NCBI RefSeq assembly: GCF_000091045.1
Contig: NC_006684.1
Location: 1-64,000 of the forward strand
Direction of reading: 5' to 3'
Length of the DNA: 64,000 nt
From: Cryptococcus deneoformans JEC21
Taxonomy: Eukaryota > Basidiomycota > Tremellomycetes > Tremellales > Cryptococcaceae
Shown: positions 55,390-64,000 of the stretch, one piece after another
Numbering within the stretch: position 1 is the first letter of the stretch
How the letters are laid out: each line of letters opens with the position of its first letter
Translations under genes and position numbers: made by a program
Notes under the pieces: generated by a model
The model's database searches: none
The model's input: the letters and a program-made list of their open reading frames with translations, nothing else
What the model was told of the DNA's origin: nothing

Positions 55390-56222
55390 GACACTCACGA
55401 CCCTCGCCAGTCTTCCTTCTGAGATTCAGCACCTCATATTTCTCGAGACATGCGCCATCCGCGGTCGGGCCCTTCAACGTTCACTCGTACTCGTGAACAA
55501 ACACACCGACCTACAACCTCATCCTCCTCAAGCTCCACTCTGATTTCCCAGTTGACTCGATGCCTATAAGATCTGCAATTTCTTCCGAGGGATAAACGGG
55601 CAGGTGAAGGAAAAGGAGAAGAAGAGATGGTTCGACAACAATATGTCGACGAAAAAGAATGCGGTAGCGGGAAGGATTGCGATGGTTAGTCAGGTGCGCT
55701 CGGTAAAGCTGGAGGATGTGGTAGCTCTTGGCGTCTGTATAAAAGCACTGAAGAAGATTCATCAGCTCAACCTGCCTCGAACATCCATCAAACAATGGAA
55801 CGAGCATTCCATATCACAACCTTTTACCGGTCAGCTTTTCATTATCCTCTTTCGCGGTATCCACATGTCAGACGGATCGATAAGGAATGGTCTCATTTTC
55901 CAGCAGAGTCTCCTTGAACGATTATCTGAAATATCAGAATACCCAGATGATACTGTGTGACAACCTGTTCATGAGAGCGCGTGGACTGTATGGCATTTGC
56001 CAGATGAAATCCCGTGCTTTTGCTGTGGAGAATTGTCATCTCAAAACTTCTCCGCGTAAGCTGGGTAAATGTAGCTGGGTGAATGTTACACTCATTACGA
56101 ATATGGATCCGGAAGGCCTTCATCTGTCTCGACACGGCTTGGCGGACGTCTTTCTGACCTTGAGAAAAGAGGAAAAGTGCTGTATGAAGCATTTTGAAGG
56201 GATTGTGCATTGTATCAAGTGA
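55390..56222 (+). pseudogene. Frameshifted paralogue of the F-box-like gene
   Basis: This copy resembles the gene at 40770-41885 over its length but in broken frames. It opens with TLASLPSEIQHLIF matching that gene's LPSEIRELIF, then changes frame. It continues with VKLEDVVALGVCIKAL and HQLNLP against ILEDVGAVHGCLRAIN and SKLNLP, shifts again near 55950, and ends with CCMKHFEGIVHCIK against KQKHFDGLVSLIR. There is no start codon in frame before the F-box and several shifts are needed. Some shifts may be introns, so a spliced functional copy is not fully excluded. Confidence 0.65.
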
Positions 56223-57748
56223 TCGGACTTAGGAATGCCTTCCGGGGCTGAAAGGGTCCTGAAACAGATTGACTAATGCCGTGACCCCATCCCGAATAGG
56301 AGGCAGTTGAAAGAGACCGAAGTTATCCAAGGAAACAACATCACAGGATACAATTGCAGTCCTGGCAAAACGCCACAGTCAGTTGCGAATAACTTAATGG
56401 GCACTGTGCCAGCGGAGGATGAACGCCATTGCGATATTACAGTAACAATTGAGGGGATGGAGGAGAAACTGGAAGAAGAATAAATCCGAGCAATCACTCA
56501 AGATATATTGATCAATATGCTGTACATGATGAAACCTTAGTCTATCAGATCGCCGCATGATCTGCTATGTAGGTTCTTCGGTTATTGATTGAGAGATTAT
56601 GAAAAAAGCTTACCCTCCAATAACATCAGTCCCATGTATGCAGTCGAGCCACACGTACTTGAGAGAGGGAATTCTCTTCATGAAAAGGTAATTTTTGACA
56701 TGTATATCATCCGCAGCCATAACCTTCATACAACACCCTGTCACATCCGATCCAGGACGTTAAGTTGAAGAGCGCTAGGTTAGTATCATGGCTGGAACCG
56801 CTCGACAAAAAACGCAAACCACAGACATAAACCACAGCCATGAGTAATATCATCAACACCACCAAAATCCTACCTTCATTTCAATTTTACCACGTCGAAA
56901 GACATCATCAAGTTCATTTTCCCTCTTTTTTGGCGTGACCAATCCTCCCCTTGGTCCAAAACAATTCGAAAACACTATCAAGTGCCTCAAAAAGAGGATA
57001 ATCTCGACTATTTGGACTTGACCGTTAGAGAAAATTCGCAACGATGATCATCTGCCAGTTGGATAGCCTGGGTCAGAGAAACGCGAGGTTGCCTTTTCCA
57101 TTCCATTATAATCATTGAAGATAAGGCGACAACTGAAAGCGCGAAAAGGGCGCTAGAGAACTTTAAAATAGATCTCAAGGAACTCGAATCTTGTAGTTGA
57201 TCGAACTATTACCGACAACGCTACAATATCTCGTCCCTCTCTAGTCGATAACCTCACTCGGGAAATTTTCCCAGAAGAGGAATTCCTAATGCTTTTAAAC
57301 AGCTCGGTCTCTCCCTACCCAGGCATCCTTCCTTCCAATCCGATAGCACACTATTCGAACAATACCTTACAAACAGATATGTGCCGCCACAAAAAACCTC
57401 TGGATACACCTCGGTACAAGCCCAAAAAGACTCCAAAGAAAATGAAAAGGTGGCCGAACAAGCCGCCAAAGACGACTGTATCATTGAACACTAGGAAGCG
57501 AAGGATAAGATTGGTCACGATGTTAAAAGGTATGTTTCTTTCCAAACAAATGGAAGAATTAACAGACCGATATTTACACCTAGCTCCAACACCATTCTTG
57601 TCAAGGTTAAGATGGTGAAAAGTTCTATCTTCCTTATTAGATGTGGACAAAAGATTACGCTCTCACCGTTCAATAACATCAAGAGCCCCAATGTCCAAGT
57701 TATATCGAACCACGCATTGGATGGAAGGGAAAAAAAAGAAGACCAAAA
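56223..57748. other. Decayed region with no intact gene
   Basis: About 1.5 kb of short frames. A plus-strand piece at 57289-57618 is Lys/Pro/Thr-rich (DTPRYKPKKTPKKMKRWP) and may be part of the same eroded coding sequence as the repeat just downstream. Confidence 0.4.
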
Positions 57749-58150
57749 AAGGAACAGCTCTTCAAACCCAATAAGTTAATCTCCGTCTACAAGTCTAGCA
57801 AGGTCAATAGACGGAGACGAAGAACCCAACCCAAAACCACCCCAGCCATCCTCGAAAACCGAAACCAATGTCCCAAAAGTCTCAAAACTCATTAAAACTT
57901 CAAAGTCAGAGGGAGAGGACGAGGTCGACGGAGACGAGGGCCAAAATTGACATAAACAAGGAGCAATCCTCCGAACCAAGTGAGTTAATCGACGTCCATA
58001 AACCCAGCAAGACTAACATAAAACAGAGACGAAGAAAACAACATACCACCCGACCAAACGTATTCTCCAACCCTAACCCATCTTCAACCTCGAAATTTCC
58101 CCCAAACCTCAAAACCGCAATCGAACGCTCATACCAGTTGTTATTGTAGG
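57749..58150 (+). repeat. Imperfect duplicated coding-like repeat, 209-base spacing
   Basis: Two blocks starting at 57749 and 57958 are similar in DNA and in a shared frame. The first reads KEQLFKPNKLISVYKSSKVN and the second KEQSSEPSELIDVHKPSKTN, both followed by basic Arg/Lys runs and Pro/Ser-rich text. Neither belongs to an intact gene. They look like tandem repeats of a Lys/Pro-rich disordered protein, now degenerate. Confidence 0.6.
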
Positions 58151-58417
58151 TCCGAAGCACTTCTTGGACATGAAGAGTTACGCAGATCCCGAAAGTCTTG
58201 GGTTCAACTCCCGACACGACGCCATTAACCGCACAATCCATTGCCGTCTCAGCCGGATTAAGGATGTCATGGTAGAGAAATCGAGCCGCCAACACGGTCG
58301 GGAATGAGGAGCAACGATTTGAAGGTCTTGCTTTGTCGATTATGATCTCTAAAATTATACTCGCTGGGTGATTGAGATGCGCGAAACACCACCAGACCAC
58401 CTCCCCAAAAAACTAAA

Positions 58418-58672
58418 CTAGCTCATGTTTGCTTGGAGAAATCCGTGGGATGGCTCGACAAGGTTGAGAAGGTGGTAGAGAAGAGTGCGCCGAGGATTGG
58501 AAGGTGTGGGTTCCGGCCGCTTGTCTTGGTGAATCGGTGGCCTCTTGAGTGGGATAACAGCAGACGAGAGGAGGAGTTGGGGAGAGGCGATACCTGGCTA
58601 TGCGTCCCAAGGAATGCAGAGGAGGGTAAGCGTGGAGTTAGTGGAGGCAAGGCCCGAACGCTAGCGTTCTAG
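58418..58672 (+). pseudogene. Internal relic of a Cnl1-like retrotransposon C-terminus
   Basis: The frame from about 58418 to a TAG at 58670-58672 aligns with the telomeric element at 47-396. Matching text includes CLEKSVGWLDKVEKVV against CLDRCVNWLDKVGQVV, then SAPRIG against NAPKVT, FRPLVL against FKPIIL, and the last residues KARTLAF against RARTLVL. The middle differs, consistent with long decay. No telomere repeats flank it. It is a second, older copy or a relative of the same family. Confidence 0.65.
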
Positions 58673-59807
58673 AGGAGCGGCCGAAGGAGTTGGGAGGAGC
58701 TTGTGGGGTTGTTTGACATGCATCCTCCTCCAACACCCTCTTTTCTATCTGAAGGTTGGGGCTTTGATTGAAGTTATAGAGATTACATATTGCTCTCATG
58801 TTTACTTTTTCAGTACGTAGTGACGGGTATATGCTATATTATAAAATAGAGTTCGGCTTCCTGCCTCCAGCCTCTACTCCCCAGAGTTAACTGTATTTTG
58901 AAGGTTCTCGACGCTTTCGAACTCGACGCCACAGAGGTTAGGAGGTTAAACGATTCCACTTCGTTCTGAAATCTCCAAAAGGAAGCTTGCCCAAAAGCTC
59001 CTCCAACTCCTCTGCATTTCCATCCCTAATAACGACACTGCCTATGATCGCTCGATGCTCCAAACCTACCACCTGGAGGCCCTCAAAAGGGCGACAGCTC
59101 CATCCCGGATATGCGACTGAATGATATAGCGATCGTTTTCCCCAGGCTGGCCCTTTGGAATGTATAATTATTGGATGCACAAAGGATATGCTCCTCAGTC
59201 AGTTGCTTAAGAGGGCTGGAAAAGTTTTGTGGTAATTAAGAACTCCAATACTCTGTCGATATAGAAATTTGTCGGCTGCGATGCATAGGCGGACCAGCCC
59301 GCCAAAGCGAGCGTAACGCCAAAGCGAAGGTAAGATGAAAACAAACCCGACCGAAAGATGGCGCATAGCTTTCCGAATCGCAACTCATCATCTCCTCACT
59401 CAACATTACGCCTTAAGCGCCTTTCCGAATATATCGCATAGGTCACCCAGCATCTATCTGGAAGCCGACATGCATGGGAGCGGGCATACATAAGAACCAT
59501 GCGCCCCATCTGACCGAGCCAGAAAGAGGCGTTATCTCCTCCAGTAAGTTGCCGAGTGCCATACAAATCTCGGTTATTTTCTGTGGTCTGACGATCCGAC
59601 CTTGCCGAGTAAGCCGCCGATAGTCTCATTCGTTCGTCGCTGAGTTGGCTTTCTCCTATCCTCACCTGAACAGCCGGCGCATATAAACGGCACATGCCCT
59701 TGGGCAGTGTTTGATTCTTCCCTCTTTCCTCCAATTGTTCTCCATAAAGTCCTGGTCCCCATCCCCAATTTTTTTCCATACAGCGCAATCCACCATCAAT
59801 AAGAAAG
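58673..59807. other. Region between retrotransposon relic and ACC deaminase
   Basis: About 1.1 kb. One minus-strand frame (58938-59180, 80 residues, ATG start, ending LLGKLPFGDFRTKWNRLTS) looks protein-like but has no recognised family. The final 100 bases before 59808 are C/T-rich and likely the deaminase promoter and leader. Confidence 0.4.
58938..59180 (-). CDS. Hypothetical 80-residue ORF
   Basis: An ATG-to-TAA frame with balanced composition (PFEGLQVVGLEHRAIIGSVV, then EELEELLGKLPFGDF). It may be the last exon of an eroded gene. No family recognised and no neighbouring exon found. Confidence 0.3.
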   Translation of the reverse strand: MHPIIIHSKGPAWGKRSLYHSVAYPGWSCRPFEGLQVVGLEHRAIIGSVVIRDGNAEELEELLGKLPFGDFRTKWNRLTS

Positions 59808-61133
59808 ATGTCTACGCCCGCTTACCTAACAAAGCTCGAGTCTATCCCCAAGGAGAAGTTCCTCGTACGTGTCCAACTCGTCCTATACCATCCATCGTTG
59901 TAGGGGTGGAAGCTGATAGGAGTCGTTCAGTTCGGTCCTTCTCCCATCTCATACCTTCCCAATCTCACCGCCGTTCTCGGTGGGAAGGTCAAGCTTTACG
60001 CCAAGCGTGAGGACTGCAACTCCGGCCTGGCCTACGGTGGTAACAAAGTCCGAAAGGTATGTAATCACTCTCTGGTATAAAGTACTTGGACCGAACACTA
60101 ATGAAGTTCGGGCAGCTGGAGTATCTCGTTGCGGATGCCAAGGCCAAAGGTTGTAACACTCTCGTCTCCGTCGGTGGTGTGCAATCCAATCACACCAGGG
60201 CTGTGACCGCTGTGGCCGTCGCTTCTGGACTCAAAGGTGCGCCTCATATAAACTTACTACAATTATCCGGTTGATTGACTAACTTTTAATGGTCTATAGC
60301 CGTCACAGTGCAAGAGAAGTGGGTCCCCATCGACCCCCCTCTTTACTCTGAGACAGGCAACATCCTTCTCTCCCGATTAATGGGCGGCGACGTTAGACTT
60401 AACCAGGAGACTTTCGATATCAGACACAAAAAGGCTACCGAAGATGCTTTCAAGGACGTGGAAGCCAAGGGCGGCAAGCCATAGTACGCCTTTATCTACC
60501 CCTAATGACAATTACTGGATTGACAGGAACTAGCTACATCCCTGCTGGCGCTTCTGACCACCCACTCGGTGGATTGGGTTTCACAAACTGGGTCGTTGAG
60601 CTCGCCAAGCAAGAAAAAGAACTCGGCGTCTTCTTCGACGTCGTCATCGTCTGCTCCGTCACTGGTTCTTCTCACGCCGGTACCGTCGTCGGTGCCGTTG
60701 CAGAAGGAAGGAAGCGCAAGATTATCGGTATTGACGCGAGTGGTAAGCCCGAAGCGACAAGAAACCAGGTCTTGAAGATTGCAAGGAATACTGCGGCCTT
60801 GTTGGATGAGCGTTTGGAGATTAAGGAGGAGGACGTCATCTTGGACGACAGGTTCCACGCTGGTATCTATGGTATTCCTGACGATGAGACCATCGCCGCC
60901 ATGAAGTGTGAATCGGCCTTCGTTCTTGTCAAAAATCGTCAGCTGACTACTTAGTAGTGGCTGCCCAAACCGATGCGTTCATCACCGACCCTGTATACGA
61001 AGGCAAGTCCATGGCGGGAATGATCCGACTTGTGAAGGAAGGTGCCATTAAGGAAGGATCGAACGTGTTGTATATCCACCTCGGTGGACAACCGGCGTTA
61101 AACGCCTATAGCTCATATTTCCCTCATGCTTAG
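59808..61133 (+). CDS. 1-aminocyclopropane-1-carboxylate (ACC) deaminase
   Basis: This PLP enzyme opens the cyclopropane ring of ACC, giving 2-oxobutanoate and ammonia, and is known from plant-associated bacteria and fungi. Exons are 59808-59864, 59931-60056, 60116-60236, 60300-60483, 60534-60907 and 60958-61133, giving 345 residues, the usual family length. Motifs: [25 protein letters not shown] with the PLP Lys at about 58, [25 protein letters not shown] and [14 protein letters not shown]. The two residues that separate ACC deaminase from D-cysteine desulfhydrase are Glu (VYEGKSM, about 302) and Leu (HLGGQPALN, about 329), as in true ACC deaminases. The role here is probably use of ACC or related amino acids as nitrogen source. 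Confidence 0.93.
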
Positions 61134-61482
61134 GTAGTAAGAGGTTCAATAGGTTGTAATATGGGTCTCTTTTATTCCGTTGTCATCCATAGCTAGGTTT
61201 TCGCGCGAAATGTTTGTGCCTGTACGGTAGCTCGGATGTTGTTAATCCATACGCGGAGGGACGAGTCTGAATGAGAAGCTGAAATCGTTGTTTGACGCAA
61301 TAGAAGTTTCGTGTTCTAATTGGTTCTGAATGGATTCTTGATGATCCTACAATACAATAAGCGTACCTTGCGGTTGCAAACTGACCCAACAGACAACGAG
61401 CAAACTTGCAGTCACCTGCATAGTAATGCCGAATGTATGAATAACAACGCTCCTTTCACTTTTCCATTCGCCCTTCAACACC

Positions 61483-61987
61483 CTAGAAACCTCTTCCTCT
61501 AGCTCTAGGCGCGCCTCGGCCACCGCCCCTGGCTCCCCTTGCTCCCCTAGCTGCTCCTCTAGCTCCCCTAGCAGCAGCTCCTTCCTTCTTCTTCTTAGGC
61601 TTAGGCGCGTCGTCAACCAACAAAGTATCAAGAGGAAGAGAGTCGGGGAGGATGAAGTATCGGATATTATTTCCTCGGATGGCTATAGAGTCGAGGGACA
61701 AAGGTGGTTGGGATGAAGGTTGAGAACGGAGAGTGAGCTTAACGGACTTAAGGTGGGTGTTCATTTGAGGGTCCACGGCTAAATTTCACGTTTAGCATGA
61801 GCACTTTTCTGGACACAAAAGCCATCCACGTACAAGTGATGGTACCGTGAATGACAGTCCCGTTCTTGAGCTCGATCGTGACCGTCTCGTTATTGAGCTT
61901 CATCAAAAACCTACAGCGGGTACGAATTAGTCCTTTTGAAGGCATGCTCGATGAAAAATGGGCATCTACTTACCTGACGAGCTTCAT
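61483..61987 (-). CDS. SMD1: Spliceosomal Sm protein D1
   Basis: SmD1 is a core protein of the Sm ring on U1, U2, U4 and U5 snRNAs. Minus-strand exons: 61987-61974 (14 nt), 61910-61834 and 61778-61483, giving 128 residues. The Sm1 motif is [18 protein letters not shown] and [16 protein letters not shown]. The Sm2 motif is [20 protein letters not shown]. The tail is an RG-rich region ([12 protein letters not shown]), the usual site of arginine methylation. The very short first exon (MKLV plus two bases) makes a naive frame scan miss the true N-terminus. It is transcribed away from the STRAP gene. Confidence 0.96.
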
Positions 61988-62638
61988 TCTGTAAGACGGA
62001 GTCGGATGAGTACTGGGTCTGTAGTAGTTTTAGGGGAGTATATAGAATCCCGAAAGATTTGTTTGTTGTTTATGGTGTACATTTGTATGGAGTGCGAAAG
62101 ACAGAGAACATAAGAGTGTTCCGGCGATTTCGGCATTACAGTCGAGTGGCGGTGTACGCGTCACGCCCCTTCGTGTCTATCTCCACTTGTATTGTTGACT
62201 CATTGTTTATCCCCCGTACCTTGTACATCTCAACTTCTCCAAGTCTTATCCTCTCCTTCCCCCAAAAACCTCGTCTTCACCGCCCTCACCCCGGCTCTCC
62301 GCTCACATCCGCCTTCCGCTCTACCTTTTGGCATTTCGATCATCCCGCTGCGCACTCCGGATCCCACACTGCACCTCTAATCACTTCAGCTGTCATTCAT
62401 AACTGCACAACACATATTTATCATACCATTAGTGCTCTACCACATTGCCACTCTATCAATAACGACTGAACGACAATCTAGAACATACCGATCCGATCGA
62501 AACGATACTCCACGCGCAACCTTGACGGTGTAATTGCGTCTCCTTTTACGTCCCATAGACCTCTCTTATACTTGCGAACCAAATCATTATACCACATCAC
62601 TCAAAATCTAATCTACAATATTCACTGCAATATCAACC
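61988..62638. promoter_or_regulatory. Divergent promoter, SMD1 and STRAP-like
   Basis: The 651 bases lie between two outward start codons. The STRAP side is C/T-rich. The frames inside (for example 62059-62469) have no motif and are treated as chance. Confidence 0.45.
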
Positions 62639-64000
62639 ATGCAGGGATACAGCAACGGCTACTCGACTCTTCCGCCGTCTCTTAACCCTAATCCTGTGAT
62701 TGGGCAATACGCTCCGTCTCAGCAAGTGCAGCTTTCCGGTCAGCCTCGTCTTGGTTCGGTCCCTTCTTCTCAATCAAATGAAACTATCAAGGTCCAGCCA
62801 TTGTTGTGCTCTGGCCACACTAGGCCTGTAACACATCTCCAATTCTCAAACGTGTGCGTGGTCGGTGATCGAGCTAAGTGTAATAATACGATACTGATGT
62901 GCGAGCAGGCTTGACGACGGAACATATCTCTTGATCTCAGCGTGTAAGGATGGAAATCCCATGCTCCGGAGCTGGCTCGGAGACTGGATCGGTACTTTCA
63001 TCGGTATGTTACGGTAGCTTTGATTCAATTATATGCTAACAGAAATATAGGACACAAGGGTGCTGTGTGGTCTTCCAAAATTTCACTCGATACTTCTCGA
63101 GCTGTTACCGGTAGTGCGGATTTCACTGCGTACGTTACGCATGCGAATGGATGATGATAGATGGGTGATGACGAGTGTTGATGATGGATATTAGGAAGAT
63201 CTGGGATACCTACAGTGGCGAAGCCCTTCACACTTTTTCTCACAACCACATTGTCCGCTCTGTCGCCTTGAACCCTCAACAAACCCCCCAATACCTCCTT
63301 ACTGTGAGTAATCGCTTATATTTGCCTGCAGGACTTGTCTGATGGCGAATGACAGGGTGGACACGAGAAGAAAATCCGTCTCTTTGACCTTGGCCGACCT
63401 GACGCCGAACCTCTTGTCCTCGGCACCAACCCCGATGGCTTGTCTTGCGAAGGCATCATTAAGAGTCTCGTTTGGGATGAAGGTCAAAACGGAACCATGG
63501 GTGTCAGCGCTGCCGAAGATGGCAAAGTTCGGTACGTGCATTCTACATTTCTTGACCATTCGCAGTCACAACTAACTTTGATTTCAGATGGTGGGACCTC
63601 CGAACACTGAGCCAAATCGCCTCTCTCGACCTTGGTGAACCCATCTCTAGCATGGAACTCGCCCATGGCGGCGGCACCCTCAGCGTCACAGCAGGCAAGA
63701 ATGTTCACTTCCTCGACATTCTCCGTCAACACCCTCCAGTTACCATCCCTCTTCCGCACCCCGTCACATCCGCTTCTCTCCACCCTTATCTACGTGACAG
63801 ATTCGTTGCGGGTAGTACGTCTGACCCTTGGGTCCGAGTTTACGACCTTGATTCTGGCAAGGAGCGAGAAGTGTACAAGGGTCATCATGGACCCGTGCTA
63901 TGTGCAAGCTACAGTCCTGATGGTGAGGTTTACGCGAGTGGTAGTGAGGATGGCACTATTAGGCTTTGGCAGACGAACCCTGGAAAAGCTTATGGGTTGT
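62639..64000 (+). CDS. STRAP-like WD40 protein, cut by window end
   Basis: Exons are 62639-62853, 62909-63003, 63051-63129, 63195-63303, 63356-63531 and 63588 onward. The frame is still open at the end of the window. The product has a Gln/Pro-rich 45-residue start, then WD40 blades: LLCSGHTRPVTHLQFS, LLISACKDGNPMLRSWLGDW, IGTFIGHKGAVWSSK, GSADFTAKIWDTYSGE, LLTGGHEKKIRLFDLGRP and YASGSEDGTIRLWQTNPGK. The run SACKDGNPMLR and the KGHHGPVLCASYSPDGEVY segment match animal STRAP (unrip), an SMN-complex-associated and signalling WD40 protein. The C-terminus lies outside the window. Confidence 0.88.

Noticed and set aside
58143..58215. tRNA-like T-arm (TTGGGTTCAACTCCCGA) suggesting a tRNA gene or tRNA-derived SINE
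   Set aside because: The T stem and GGTTCAA box are present, but no matching A box or acceptor-stem partner was found upstream, so a tRNA is not supported.
57906..58400. 164-residue minus-strand open frame
   Set aside because: It is antisense to the Lys/Pro-rich repeat, whose composition (few A/T-rich stop codons in reverse) explains the long frame. It has no motif or splice signal.

Overview
This window looks like a chromosome end from a basidiomycete yeast of the Cryptococcus neoformans/gattii complex. It begins in C-rich telomere repeats (CCCCCTAA). Its genes are packed with short introns of about 40-130 nt that carry CTNAC-like branch points, and the proteins are basidiomycete-like. I assigned exons by joining reading frames at splice sites and checking that protein motifs stay continuous. 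No transcript data were available.

1-2.1 kb (telomere edge): a telomere tract, a 5'-truncated non-LTR retrotransposon tail of Cnl1 type, a second 30-nt stub of the same 3' end, and interstitial telomere repeats. An unrecognised spliced gene starts only 31 bases after those repeats and is followed by a 19-bp x4 minisatellite.

3.6-39.6 kb (conserved core): a small conserved fungal protein; uroporphyrinogen decarboxylase (HEM12); UTP18; a 2001-residue KDM3-type JmjC protein; an SRRM1-like PWI/SR splicing factor; a KRE9/KNH-like GPI-anchored wall protein; KGD4/YMR31; EXO1; a VPS68/TMEM50 protein; an unnamed multi-pass membrane protein; a PPP1R37-like leucine-rich-repeat PP1 regulator; heat-shock factor HSF1; and a 14-exon metacaspase. 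Divergent pairs sharing a short promoter are HEM12/UTP18, JmjC/SRRM1, EXO1/VPS68, PPP1R37-like/HSF1 and SMD1/STRAP.

40-61 kb (accessory, gene-poor): an F-box-like gene and a frameshifted paralogue of it about 15 kb away; an FAD monooxygenase; a graveyard with a KDZ transposase fossil beside a Ty1/copia RNase H fragment; duplicated non-coding DNA; a zinc-free alcohol-dehydrogenase-like reductase with an apparently damaged splice acceptor; a GT71 mannosyltransferase; an alpha/beta-hydrolase-like protein; a second decayed retrotransposon C-terminal fragment; and an intact ACC deaminase whose specificity residues match true ACC deaminases.

61-64 kb: core genes resume with SMD1 and a STRAP-type WD40 protein that runs off the window.

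The most unusual points are the nested retrotransposon tails at the telomere with a gene starting directly against them, the internal relic of a related tail, two GC-AG introns plus a 13-nt exon in EXO1, 16- and 27-nt exons in the metacaspase, the AT acceptor in the reductase, and the F-box paralogue pair. I found no CRISPR array, rRNA or convincing tRNA.
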